From the NCBI RefSeq assembly GCF_010389155.1, contig NC_057766.1, forward strand, positions 40,619,516 to 40,683,515: 64,000 nt of DNA. The letters run 5' to 3'. Positions 47,105 through 58,462 of the stretch are shown piece by piece. Source of the stretch: Erigeron canadensis. Taxonomy: Eukaryota > Streptophyta > Magnoliopsida > Asterales > Asteraceae. The position numbers and the translations under genes are program-made. The notes under the pieces are model-generated. The model worked only from the letters and a program-made list of their open reading frames with translations. It did not search any database and was not told the DNA's origin. Numbering within the stretch: the stretch's first letter is position 1; each line of letters starts with the position of its first letter.

Positions 47105-49652
47105 ATGTATAAAAGTGATGATAAGGAACAACTTAAGTGTGTATATATATATATATTGTGTCAAAATGTTTAAGGGTGGTGGGATTCATAGGATTAAAGA
47201 ACATTTAGCGGGACAAAAAGGTTATGCCACGAGTTATTTACGAGTATAACTAGATGTTCTGTTGAGGCACCTGATTCGTTTGGTACCGAACTTATGATGG
47301 TTTCTGTAAGTGAACCGATTGACCCGAGTTCTAGTTTGTTAGTGAATCATGAAGAAGAGGGTAGTAGACAAGGTGGGAGATTGAAAGGATGTAAAGTTAG
47401 AAAAGGGTTGAATGCGTCAGCTGTTAGTGATATCGTGTATGATGATTCAAAACGTGCTAACCATCAAGTTAGTATAGCTATTGGACGGTTTTTGTTTGAT
47501 GCTGGTGTACCCTTAGATGCTGTGAACTCTGTCTATTTTCAGCCATGCTTGATGCTCTTGCTTCACAAGGGTTGGGAGTTGTGGGTCTGTCTTATCATGA
47601 TCTTCGAAGCTGGATTTTAAAGAGTACGGTTCAAGAAGTGAGAAGTCAGAAGTGATGTTGAAGTTGGGGAAAGAGTGGTTGTTCTGTTTTGGTTGATAGT
47701 CGGTGTCAGATAATGGTAAAATGTTTCTGAAACTTACAGTGTATTGTCATGAAGGGCTAATGTTTCTGAGGCGACATTGTGGATTCTACGGAAGCTTTGT
47801 TTTTTTTTTGCTTAAGGAATTTGTTGAAGAAGTTGGGGTCCGAAATGTGCTGCAAATCGTTAATAATAATGAACCACGTTATGTTGAATTAGGGAAACAG
47901 ATTGCCGATAGTTTCCCTACTGTATTTTGGACTCCATGTGCAACTCATTGTGTGGATTTAATATTGGAAGAGATTTCAGAGAACTTGAATTGGTATGTAC
48001 GATCGTTGAACAAGCTAAATCAATATCAAGATTCATTTACAATCATAGTCTTGTTTTGAACATGATGATAAGGTATACTTTTGGTGTTAACATCGTTGAA
48101 ATGTATGGTAAGTGTCAAGCACAACCTCCAATCCATGGTAACCTCAGAGGAGTGGATGGAGTGTTCATACTTCAAGAGAGAAGAGGGTTACGCTACATTG
48201 GATTACATTAGCAATCCATCTTTTTGGTCCATGTGTACAGTTATCACCCTTTTAATGGATCCTTTATTGAGACTCTTGAGAATCGCCAGTGGCAAAAAGA
48301 AACCAGGAATGGGGTATGTTTATGCAGGGGTATACCGGGTAAAGGAAGTAATCGAGAAACTTATCGCAAAGAAAGACTATGTGGTTTATTAGCCCAGTGG
48401 CCACCATCCGCCACTTTTCAGAAGGGATCCTCGGTTCGAGTCTTGCCAAAGGCAAACTTGAGATAATCAGGGGATTATTAAGTGGTTGAGATTTGCCTGG
48501 ACACTAGCTTGGCTGGTGGATTAGTGGGTACCAAATGGTACATGGGATCAGGGGGTTCCCATCCAATTACCCTTTTTAGATGGCAACAACTTTCTCGCCT
48601 CTTCACACTGCAGTATTGTATCAATCTGATGTTTTTCTACATTACTGATGGGGATATAAATCTTCAGATCAGATCATCAGTTTATAATTGTGTTGAAAGG
48701 TTAGTTCCTGACACTACAATCCAAGATAAAATTGTCAAAGAGACAACATATCATCGTCATTCCGCTGGCGATTTTTGAAGGAAAATCGTCATAAGAAGCA
48801 GGGATACCTATATCTAGGTCAGCCATTGCTCTCTATGCCTGACTTTTATTTTATTCTTTATATTAGTATGGTGCTCTAAGCTATTTTTAGACTAATTATT
48901 TTCTGTCTATAGATCGGCATAGCTGAGTGTTGGTCAACATATGGAGGGGCTTGTCCAAATTTGGCTCGTTTAGCCATTCGTATACTTAGTCAAACTTGCA
49001 GTTTGGCTGGGTGTAAACCAAACAAGATCTCTTTAGTCTTTTCTGCAGATTCTTAAAACAGAGAATTCGTTAGAACACCAAAGGCCCAGTGACATCGTAT
49101 TTGTTCAATATAACATGAGATAAAAGCAAATGTAAGTCCCAAAATTTTCTTGTTTATATTCATGCAAAAATCATCCCTTATATTTTTTTTCCCAAAGGGG
49201 ACAACATCTGAAATGCAAGTGATCTTCTAGGTTTCTCAATAAAGAGAAGGAGAATCCTGATCCCATTTTATATGACAACATCCATTATGTTTAGGCTTAG
49301 GTAACAGCGAGAGAGATTCACACAGATGACATTAGTAGGTCTGATTGGATGACAGTTGATCCACCGTTGGGTAATCTCATGCTTTTAGGATCCCAATTTG
49401 ATGATATTGAAGCCTTAGGTGAAGGTACTTACAACTTTTGTTTTATCAAGAGACAGTAAAAGCTTAAAAGTAGTCACTGCAGAAAACATTAAAACTTGTG
49501 CGTAGACTGTAGATAGTTTACGGACTCTTGACTCTTGAGTAAAAAAATGTCTTTTGCGAGCCATAATTAACAATCTTCTCTTTGCAGGGTTTGACGATCA
49601 TGAAACTTTTGATGCATTGAAAGATGTAAACGGTGATAACAATGTACGATAA
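47105..49652 (+). pseudogene. hAT-derived plant gene with BED finger and DUF659, broken
   Basis: Segments in order follow the plant 'hAT transposon superfamily' genes (At3g22220-like by memory). A BED finger comes first (FKGGGIHRIKEHLAGQKG) with a TA microsatellite between its first cysteines. Then come the linker LNASAVSDIVYDDSKRANHQ and DUF659 (VGVRNVLQIVNNNEPRY, DSFPTVFWTPCATHCVDLIL, QAKSISRFIYNHSLVLNMM). Next are FWSMCTVITLLMDPLLRLLR, a SINE, IQDKIVKETTYHRHSAGDF, STYGGACPNLARLAIRILSQ (dimerisation region), and the end SQFDDIEALG with DHETFDALKDVNGDNNVR before TAA. At least four frame breaks and several stops separate these blocks. The colinearity shows a once-complete gene, not just an element. 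Confidence 0.88.
48388..48577 (+). mobile_element. tRNA-derived SINE inside the hAT-derived pseudogene
   Basis: A-box TAGCCCAGTGG (48390-48400) and B-box GGTTCGAGTC (48433-48442) have the spacing of a tRNA-type internal Pol III promoter. About 130 bp of unrelated body follows, ending in a T-rich stretch. The host reading frame resumes at about 48580 (QQLSRLFTLQYCIN). A clean duplication was not found, so limits are within about 5 bp. Confidence 0.85.
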
Positions 49653-50111
49653 GTAGGTAAGTTTTGTTAGCTTTCTTTTCTTCTTCTTAGTTTTGGACAT
49701 CATATTCTTTCTAAATTTGAAGAAATTGGTGATCTATATAACTATATTCTGTAATGTAAATGCTGCTTTGATTCCATTATTGTCATAATTTATGTATTAA
49801 TCAAAAGTAATATTCTTATTCCAGATGTTTCTAGAATCCGTAGCTAGAAGACATAGGTATTCCTAAAAAATTTCCTTTTGAAAAGCGAATTCACACACGT
49901 GTCATATTATGACTTGTAATCTATACATTTTTGTCCCAACGGGGTCTTGAAGTTGAATGGTTACACAATCTTCTGGTTAGAAGAGATAGGTACTGATACA
50001 ATCCATGATTCTAAGAACAAAAAGCCTGCAACTAGTTGCATGCAACAATCTACAATTCTACATAGCTAAAATCTAAAATGATTAAGAATAAAATACAAAC
50101 AAGCCTGGCAA
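49653..50111. other. Intergenic, 3' of the lectin kinase
   Basis: No gene is seen. Probably includes the kinase gene's 3' UTR on the minus strand near 50040-50111. Confidence 0.5.
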
Positions 50112-52205
50112 TTACCGAACTTCACTTCTAAATTTGCTCTCCTCTCCTCTCTGTTGGAGATCTGAGAGAGGTGAAGTCAAACCTGCTTCAACATCAATAT
50201 ACTCATCCTCAACTCCCGCTGACCAGTTGCTTACTTTGTCTAAAAAAGAAGAAGACGGATAAGAATGCACATAATCCTCAAACTCCCACCCTTGACTACC
50301 CCTTTGACCGTTCTCACTTGGTGGAGCTAACCTTTCCGGCAAAGAAACCTCCCCTTCCAAGTACCTTATGACCTGCCTCATAGGAGGCCGCGCTGAAGGT
50401 GCATTGCTAGAACATATTAACCCTAACTTTATAACCACCAATGCCTCCATCTCATCAAACTCATTTTTTAACCTTGAGTCAATCACCTCAAGAACGGCCC
50501 CTGTTGTCCACTTATCCCACACCCAATCCACCAAAATGAGCTCCTCGGGTAACGCCTTCGGCTCAGTTGGTCTTCTCCCACAGACAACCTCTAACAACAA
50601 AGCCCCAAAAGCAAAAACATCTGAGTTTGTGGTGGGCTTTCCCGTCCGAGTCAACTCGGGAGCCAAATAACCCAACGTGCCCACCACTTTAGTGGTGCTA
50701 GAGTTTGATCCATGTTCGCATAACTTAGCCAACCCAAAATCACCTAAACGCCCATTTAGTTCTGAATCTAACAAAACATTCCCAGCTTTGATGTCTCTAT
50801 GAAGCACTGTTTGCTCCCATTCTTCATGTAGATACAACAATCCGTGTGCTACGTCTTTTATGATATTGAATCTTTGCTTCCAAGTTAAGTTTAGTTTAGG
50901 ACTGTCATAAATATACTTATCTAAGCTACCATTAGCCATGAAATCATATACAAGCATCAAATCTTCTTTCTTTCTACACCAACCTAACAGTTGAACCAAA
51001 TTTCTATGCCTGAGTCGACCAATAGTCGAGATCTCCGACACAAACGTCCTCATACCCTGTTGTGACTTATTTGAAATTCTCTTAACTGCAACCAAGGTTC
51101 TAGAGTTAGGTAAAACCCCTTTGTAAACACTCCCAAATCCACCAACACCGAGTAATCCATCGTTTCTAAACCCCTTTGTAGCCTTCTTTAACTCCTTGTA
51201 GGAATATCTATGCGGGCCTACATCAAGCTCCCATTCCTCAATCTCTTCCACATTTTTGAAAAATTTAATCACAAAAACAATACCAGCAATGGCTATGATT
51301 GCAAGAGATAAAAGGGCAGCAACTGAAACACCAATTAGGAAAACTTTGTGATTCTTTTTAGCTCCAGGTACTGAAGGCAGATTATTAAGATTAAAAGATT
51401 GAGCTTTTCCACTCATGTTAAAGCTCCAACCAAAGATATAGTGAGAGCTGGCAAGCTTACCCGTTGCGGCTGAAAACCCCACATACATAAAATCCTGTAA
51501 AATCAATGATAGATCCATGGGAACCGATAAAATTGGTGTATCGGGCTTCTCTGAAGACGGTGAAATAGTAACGTTAAGTTGGGGTTTTAGAGCATCATAA
51601 TCTACCCAAGCTTGAATCTTGTTCCCACCGTTCAAATTAACATCTTGTTTAGTTGAATTCCCATCGATATAAAACCCGGCTTTGGTGGAAATCTTAGATA
51701 CCATGCTATTGATGTTAATGCCAACATGGTTGTCATTGATATCGGAGAACTCAAAATCTTTAACAGTATCTAACTCTATGGCGAACAAGTGGTTGAATTC
51801 TTTGCCATTGTTGCTGACATTTAGTAGTCCAAGATACTGATTTGGTTGAGCTCCAGCGAGCCCGTTCTCCGGAAAAATGGTGAAAGCTAGTCCATGGCCA
51901 CCAAGTCTTTTATATTCTGGTACCATGGCGAAAACAAAAGAGGTAGAGAAGGATAGAGGTTTTTTAGTAGTCGGGTTCTTGAAAGGGATTGGGTGTGGGT
52001 AGAACCCGTGACCGATCAACCGGGGAGTGTCGTTTGTGAGCCGGAGGATGCCATTGGAAGTGATATCAGCAGCTCCATTCACGGTTAGATTGTCGGAGTT
52101 AAGGTCTTTGAAGGCATTGAAGATGAAAGATAAAGAGAAAGATGGTGTACATAGAGCAAGAAAAAGAAAAACAAGGCATGTCAAGTGTTGGTGATGGAAG
52201 GACAT
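50112..52205 (-). CDS. L-type lectin-domain receptor kinase, LecRK-S.4-like
   Basis: Single-exon frame of 697 residues. A signal peptide (about 1-24) precedes a legume-lectin domain at about 25-275 ([30 protein letters not shown] with Ca/Mn-site Glu and Asp residues, [17 protein letters not shown]). A transmembrane helix spans about 288-314. The Ser/Thr kinase has a glycine loop [12 protein letters not shown] (about 352), VAVKR (Lys about 375), [12 protein letters not shown] (Asp about 471) and LGDFGLAKL (DFG about 489), so it is an RD kinase with all key residues. The juxtamembrane [22 protein letters not shown] matches the S.4 clade. It would sit in the plasma membrane as a surface receptor and its ligand is unknown. 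A TA-rich TATA-like run lies about 50 bp upstream (52251-52272). Confidence 0.94.
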   Translation of the reverse strand: MSFHHQHLTCLVFLFLALCTPSFSLSFIFNAFKDLNSDNLTVNGAADITSNGILRLTNDTPRLIGHGFYPHPIPFKNPTTKKPLSFSTSFVFAMVPEYKRLGGHGLAFTIFPENGLAGAQPNQYLGLLNVSNNGKEFNHLFAIELDTVKDFEFSDINDNHVGININSMVSKISTKAGFYIDGNSTKQDVNLNGGNKIQAWVDYDALKPQLNVTISPSSEKPDTPILSVPMDLSLILQDFMYVGFSAATGKLASSHYIFGWSFNMSGKAQSFNLNNLPSVPGAKKNHKVFLIGVSVAALLSLAIIAIAGIVFVIKFFKNVEEIEEWELDVGPHRYSYKELKKATKGFRNDGLLGVGGFGSVYKGVLPNSRTLVAVKRISNKSQQGMRTFVSEISTIGRLRHRNLVQLLGWCRKKEDLMLVYDFMANGSLDKYIYDSPKLNLTWKQRFNIIKDVAHGLLYLHEEWEQTVLHRDIKAGNVLLDSELNGRLGDFGLAKLCEHGSNSSTTKVVGTLGYLAPELTRTGKPTTNSDVFAFGALLLEVVCGRRPTEPKALPEELILVDWVWDKWTTGAVLEVIDSRLKNEFDEMEALVVIKLGLICSSNAPSARPPMRQVIRYLEGEVSLPERLAPPSENGQRGSQGWEFEDYVHSYPSSSFLDKVSNWSAGVEDEYIDVEAGLTSPLSDLQQRGEESKFRSEVR

Positions 52206-53006
52206 GTTTTGGTCATCCGAGTAGTACTAGTTTTGTATAGTGTGATGAGTGTTTTATATATATATATATATTGATATGATGTATTAAATGGAATTGTAGC
52301 ATGTGTCTTATTCAATTGGTTGAGATGAAAGTAGAAAACATGAGATATAAAGGAGTGATGGATGTGTAAAGTGGAGGAAATAATGGTGGAGGGTGATACA
52401 ACATATTTCAGAATTTATATGTACATTTTTGGGTTAGGCAATTGAGGGGTGAGATATTTTCTATTTTACTTTTTCTGTCCTCAAATATGATTTATAGATC
52501 ATGGACATGGACATATCTCAAACCTTTTTGGTACTACTTACAAGTTGAGGGTGGCTAGAACCTGATCACAAATGTGAATGAACAAACCAGAACCACTTCT
52601 TGTCGTGTCGGTTATAATTCTTTTGAAACTTGCTTTCAATTTAGTTCGGTCCGAACAATCTATATGTGGGCGATGGCGTATTGGAACAAAAGCATTCTAA
52701 AGGTTTTTGTTATTTGCTCGTGATTTGGTTGGGAATTAAAGAGGTTCAATTCAATTTGATTTACGATATATTGGGTGGCTTAATAATTATGATGTGTGAA
52801 TAGTTGTGTGATATACAAGTATTTTTTTTTTAAAGTAAACTACAAGTTTCATGTGGTATTCATGTACGAGTATAGTGTTATGTTGTGAATAAACGTTGCA
52901 GTAAGTTTCATGAATTTCATGGTCTATAGTAACGTAGCTGATCAACAGGTGACGTAATTATCTCGTAAACCCTTCTGTAAGTTGTCATAGTGGATGTCCT
53001 TACAAT
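52206..53006. promoter_or_regulatory. Upstream region of the lectin kinase
   Basis: The TATATATATATATA run at 52253-52271 could serve as TATA on the minus strand. Apart from that no discrete site is identifiable. Confidence 0.4.
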
Positions 53007-53007
53007 T

Positions 53008-53158
53008 TTTTTTTAGAACGACAAACACTTTTATTACTAAAGATCGACTAACAAGATGCTAGAGACCCTGAAAGATATAATACAGATACAAGAAAAAGAG
53101 GCAAAGCCCATATAAAGTACATTAAACAAAAAACGAAATGAATACCTCAAATTTTTAA
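53008..53158 (-). mobile_element. LINE 3'-end fragment
   Basis: TTTTTTTTTAGAACGACAAACAC followed by CTTTTATTACTAA on the plus strand is the mirror of a plant LINE 3' UTR with A tail. About 150 bp remain before the Harbinger element begins. Confidence 0.5.
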
Positions 53159-54238
53159 GGGGGGAGGGAGCCGGAGCGAGATGGAGTCGCGAGATGGCGG
53201 CGAGCACGCGAGATGGAGTGAGCTTCGGATGCCGGTGAGGGGAGATGGATGCGAGTTGGGACCGGCGAGTTCATAGCTCGCGGAGGGCTGAAGAAGACAG
53301 GGACCAAAGGTGAAACATTTCAAACGGTCATATGACCGTTAAAAGGACTGTCGGTGCAACTTTACAAGCTCCAGGGACCATTTGTGACAAGTCTAGGAAA
53401 CTTCTTTTTTTTAAATTTCTATATAAAGGGCCGAATGTATACTACCAAAAACACAACCAAACACCATTTTTACTCTATATTTCTCATTTCAAACACAAAT
53501 ATTAACATATTTTCATCATATGGATCCATTATCTTCATCATCTTCATCATCATCGTCGTCCGAAGCAATTTCTTCGGCTTAGGAATTTTCAATTCCTTTG
53601 TCGTTTCCAAATTTATCCACGGGTAGTAGCCTACCTTTCTTGCAAAGTGTTCTTGACGCGGTTGAAGACGACACGGCAAGCGTGTATTATATTGCACAAC
53701 ATGATTATAAAGGATGATGGAAGGGCAATATCACCGGTTCCTATTGTGGATAAGGGAGTTCAAGTGGTTTATAACCACGATGCAGTGGATGAGATAGAAG
53801 ATGAAGAAGTTCATCATCGTCTTCGATATGATCTTACAGAACACGTTGGGAGACTAAATTTATCTCACCTCGACGACCCGACGACTCAACCAACACCGAT
53901 TGCCGATTTATTTATTTAGTTTTTTATATTTCGTAATAAAATGTATGTGTTTTTATTTTATTTTATGTTTTGTATCTTTAAATTTTTAATATCTAAATGA
54001 AATGTATGTGTTTTCTTTATATATTTGGTTAGTTTATATTTAAAAGGGTTAGTTATGTAAAGTTTATAAAATTAAGAATAAATTATTAAAATGTGAAGAA
54101 AATGTTGGGAGTTTCGGATGCCACTAAAAAAAGGTTGAATAGAGGTTGAAAAAAGATTGGAGGGTTGAAATGAGGGGAGTAATTTTATTGGATGGTTGAA
54201 GGAAGATGAGAGGGTTGAACTCTCCGCTCCCTCTACCC
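53159..54238 (+). mobile_element. PIF/Harbinger deletion derivative
   Basis: Inverted ends GGGGGGAGGGAGCCGGAG (left) and CTCCGCTCCCTCTACCC (right), flanked by TAA at 53156-53158 and 54239-54241. Inside are a short first frame MDPLSSSSSSSSS at 53521 followed by a stop, and a transposase C-terminal frame. The middle of the transposase is deleted. It is 1080 bp. Confidence 0.92.
53647..53919 (+). pseudogene. Harbinger (ALP1/HARBI1-like) transposase C terminus
   Basis: 90 residues with RQACIILHNMIIKDDGR, the conserved end of the DDE nuclease in plant ALP1-like proteins, then RYDLTEHVGRLNLSHL and a normal-looking stop. The catalytic D, D and most of the nuclease are missing. Confidence 0.88.
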
Positions 54239-54241
54239 TAA

Positions 54242-55563
54242 CTACTAAGAAAGTAAGAGGGATGGAACAAAATCCCCACCGACAAAGTTGAGCACATTTT
54301 CATTCCGTGGTGTTTTTAGTAAAGCCATGGAGGATTTTACGTAAAGGACCAATCTAATACTTAAATAAAATTAGATCAAGTAAAAGTCAAATAACAAACA
54401 ACAAAGTATAGAACAATGTTAGATTGTGAGTATTGAGACTCACCCGTGATTTTAAAATGATGTTTGTTGGTTTATTATCCTTTTTTTTTATGGCGGATTG
54501 TATAATTCTTATTCTTATATTTGGATTTGAAATTTATACTGTATTAGGAAATTGTGGTTGTTTGAGGCCCTCCTCTACACCCCCCACGTGGTCCACAAAT
54601 TGGTTCATGACATTTATATTCGAGGGCCAACTAACAACATTCAGAACTTTACGACTAATAATATGGTACGATTGTTTAAAACATGCTTTAAACGCGCGTA
54701 ACTACGATATTGATAACACAAATGTGGTTAATAACTTTAGGATAACTACTGCCATAGAGTATTATTGATACCATTTTTAGTATTATTGAAACGAAAAGGC
54801 CAAAAATATATCACAGACCATTTTCAAAAAAGCAAACCAAGGAGACAAGGACGAGAGCTAGTTAGCGACTATAATCCATAAATGACGTCAGTCGAACTTT
54901 TCTCACATTATTGCACGATAAAATGATTGTGATGCTTTAAATTAAAGAAAAATAATGAATACAAACCAAAAAAATTTATGTTAGTAATTAAACGTCTCCA
55001 GAGAGACCAAGTGTTCCACCTCTCTTTTGAATTACTAGAACAAGAGTTCATTGACACATAAACACTAGTTTTTCATTTATTTTTTCAAGCTTTTAGCATC
55101 TGGATAGAGCATGCAGTACTACCGCGGTAGGAAGCAGCAAACCGCACTTGGTGTGGTCCGACAAACCACACAACCACACCCCTTCTCGAGTTGTCCGGCG
55201 TAGACTTCTGGACGCGCATATGAGTACTAAAATTTTATTTGATTGTATCTCAAGAATTAAGAACTTGAAAAAGTGAAATATACTTTCCATTGAGATGTTT
55301 TGTGGATTTTCTTCATTCTCACTAAAAACATGAATCACTTATTAGCAAAGCTATAAAGAAATAATTTCACGATTCATAAATACCCATACAAAAGTTTAGG
55401 ATACGCACAAAATCAAGTTGGGATAGATTAATTTAATCAGAACAAGTATGTTATAGTAAAGCATTTGACATTGTTGAATTGTTTGTAGAATTAGTCAACG
55501 TAATGGTAATATAAATTACAAAATAAATTAGGATGTTTTAAAGATACTCATACATCCTCATAA
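54242..55563. other. Intergenic, no gene seen
   Basis: A frame at 54433-54768 is open for 111 residues but has no recognisable domain and an unlikely composition. I do not call it a gene. Confidence 0.5.
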
Positions 55564-55913
55564 GGCCGTGCTTATATGGGACAACTTCTTGTAGCTTCTT
55601 CCCTGCCACATCAGCATCACATAACTCAGAACTCCTCTCAGGACACTTACTGTTTATGAACAAAAATTTCTTGAAACTTCTTACACCTCATCAATTATTT
55701 TATAATTTATATTACACACACAAATACACATATATACACTACACATATATAAAACAAAACAAAAAATTTCAGCCGTCCCCACCTCCTTCCGTCCTTGAAC
55801 TTCTTGGGGAAGAACATCGTGCAATACGCACCAAGTAGGACGATCAATGTTAATAGCGTTCGAGCGTCCCGTGGCTTCAAGACTCTCACCAAGACGCTCT
55901 ATAAGCACCACCC
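55564..55913. mobile_element. Tourist-like MITE
   Basis: Ends GGCCGTGCTTATATGG and CTATAAGCACCACCC are imperfect inverted repeats flanked by TAA at 55561-55563 and 55914-55916. It is 350 bp. The right half is GC-rich and open on both strands but unrecognised. Confidence 0.75.
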
Positions 55914-55916
55914 TAA

Positions 55917-57622
55917 TAAGTCATGCCGCATAGACAGACCAACTTAATTTTCTAAGTAAGTGAATTTACATTATATTAATAATTCAATAATAAAATTTTA
56001 AGGTTCAAGGTTTGTGTAGATGGAAATGGAGGCGTTTATACTTACACCGTTACAGGTTAACCCGTTGTGAAATTCAGTGCCACCTCTCTAAACACTTCAA
56101 AATGAGCTCCCGATATACATAGAGATGACTGATGACCACTTAATAATAATTTTTTTATATATTAAGACAGTTTTTTAAATAACTTACCAATCATTGATTT
56201 TGATTTTTTAAACTGATTTTTACTAATAATAAATTTGAAAATATGGCCTCACAAAAACTTTAATTATTATCACATTATCCGGAGCTCAAAGAGTCAAAGC
56301 ACATATGCCTAAGATGAACAAATTATTATAAACATACATCCACACAAAATCTAAAACTTATTTATGTTGATGATTCAATCCACATAATAAATTATATCCA
56401 AATTGTATAAATACATATTATATTATCATTATATTAAAAATATATTAAAAATTTGTTTTTGGAAAATATCATATTACCAGTTTTCCTTATAAATTAAATT
56501 TGAATATATAAGGTTTTTTAATTTGCATTTATTTAATGATCTTTTAATTTTATAAATTTCGTTTAACTGTTTCTCGTGTATTTGGCAAATCTAGTGTCTT
56601 AACCAATTAAATAATTAGAGATCGCGCATATACCATTTCAGTACTGCTCTTGCTTCTCGCCAACACTACCTGATCGATGAATATCTAATCTAACTGTTTA
56701 TATACTTTGTTTAATGGTATGAATCTCTAAAATTCATCTAATGCTTTTTTCTAATGATGACCCAACTGTTTTACAAAAGCATACTGATCGATGTTAATTT
56801 TCATTAATTATTCATTATTTTTATTACCCATATATGTTTCAGACGTTATAAGATGCAAATTTATATTATCGCTTTGTGTTTTGTCTTAGTTCAGTGTAGT
56901 TAGACGATAAATGTTGGGTACTTTGTGTTTGTTTTGTCATTACTGTTGAGTCAAAATGTTTTGTTGTAATAGTAATAAAGTTTCCTAAAAGAAGTGCCAA
57001 AGTCAATAGCGAAAAATCATGGAAATGGAGTGTATAAACTATATAGTCATTAATTTTCTCTTTCTAAATGTTAGTCATTGAGTTTATGCTTCATTTATCA
57101 CATTTTTTAATTTATATAAGGTATCATGTATACAAAAGTATATCGCACGTTTGATCCCTTTAGTTGGTATGCATCACCTCATTTCAAGAATTCAAGGCAT
57201 TATGATTTCACGGAATAGTTGGTGACAAAATGTAAGAACATAAAATTTTTCCTTGGCCATCATTATTCTTATTTGCCAACAAAGTGAGTTAACAACTTCA
57301 GTCTTTTCGTGCGAAGTTGATATTGATCTTATAACACGAGTAACATGTTGTTGTTGGCCTGCACTGTTCAAATTATCCTTAAAACAGAATATATTTCATA
57401 GTTGGCAACTTTTGGTTATCTATCCTTAGAGGATCGGATCATAGTAAGATAAACGAAATTATTGGCTGATTATAGAATTAATTTAATCTAATGTGTTAAT
57501 CCCGAACTCTTTTAATGAAATATAAAACATACGGGGTATTTGGATATCCGACCCAAACATCTTATGCATAATTGAAAGGTATATACGTATTAAATTGTTG
57601 TTTTCTAAATGGGCTAAATGGC
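55917..57622. other. Intergenic, no gene seen
   Basis: Strongly AT-rich. No coding region, no bounded element. Confidence 0.5.
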
Positions 57623-57625
57623 TAA

Positions 57626-57826
57626 GGTGTTAGTTTGTTTCAGACTTAATAAATTAAGTCATGACTTAATCAAAAATATTTAATCCATTAAGTCATCAAA
57701 AGTGTTTGTTTTTCTAACTTAATAAACAAAAAACAACTGTATCGACTTAATCCATACAGACATTATTTATCCATTCAGTCATTTAATCAATTTAGTCATT
57801 TAATGGTTAAAAAAACAAACAGACCC
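57626..57826. mobile_element. Tourist-like MITE
   Basis: Left end GGTGTTAGTTTGTTTC and right end AAACAAACAGACCC, flanked by TAA at 57623-57625 and 57827-57829. 201 bp, repeated ACTTAAT/ATTAAGTC words inside. Confidence 0.72.
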
Positions 57827-57829
57827 TAA

Positions 57830-58462
57830 ATGTGTTTAGGAAACAAACCAAATTAATCTTACAGGTCTAACTAATCTAGGTTAACATTTTAAAAGTAAAC
57901 AGCTATCATAATACTATTAGTCATTATCATATCTAGTTTCATTAATTTCACTTTCCATAATCCACTTTATCGATTACAAAGATCTCAATACTATTAATCT
58001 ATACTACTTTATAAGACATTTAGTTTTCCATCCTATTATATAAATTCTTTATTATGTTTTCATTTTTTATGATTCTATCCGATCAAACACCCCCTAAAGA
58101 TTTTAGATCTGTTAGGAGGAGGAAGTGGTCACCCTTCTTCCCCCAATACTAACCAATAAAAACCTTCCACTTAAATTTTCCTCAATCTTTCCCAAATCTC
58201 CACCTCATCATTTACTATATAATTTCATAAAGTATAAAAACTAAAACTATACTATAAAAAAAAGGAATGCTCCCACTAACTCCATCCACCAATCACCTCT
58301 TCTCTCTCCTCCCTCTCTCATCTCTCTTCCCTTCTCCCCATCGGTGAAGCTCCCCGAATTTGCTTGTCTCTCTCATGGAGTAAACTAGTGGCGGCGGTGT
58401 TACCGCGGAGGGCCGTGCGGTAAACTATGTTCCCCGTGTTCCACTCCCTCCCCCTTACATAA
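57830..58462. other. Intergenic, no gene seen
   Basis: TCTATACTACTTTATAAGACATT at about 58009 looks like a Helitron 5' end but no 3' partner follows. A CT-rich tract (58280-58350) leads into GC-rich DNA. Confidence 0.45.

Noticed and set aside
48390..48460. Functional tRNA gene
   Set aside because: A and B boxes are present but no acceptor pairing or anticodon arm can be drawn; the following body marks it as a SINE.
54433..54768. Open frame of 111 residues, plus strand
   Set aside because: No recognisable domain, hydrophobic low-quality composition, no splice or promoter context. Probably a chance frame.
55681..55911. Two overlapping minus-strand frames with gene-like composition
   Set aside because: They fall inside the Tourist-like MITE at 55564-55913 and match no family I know.
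58009..58060. Helitron 5'-like start TCTATACTACTTTATAAG
   Set aside because: No hairpin plus CTRR end found downstream before the next element.
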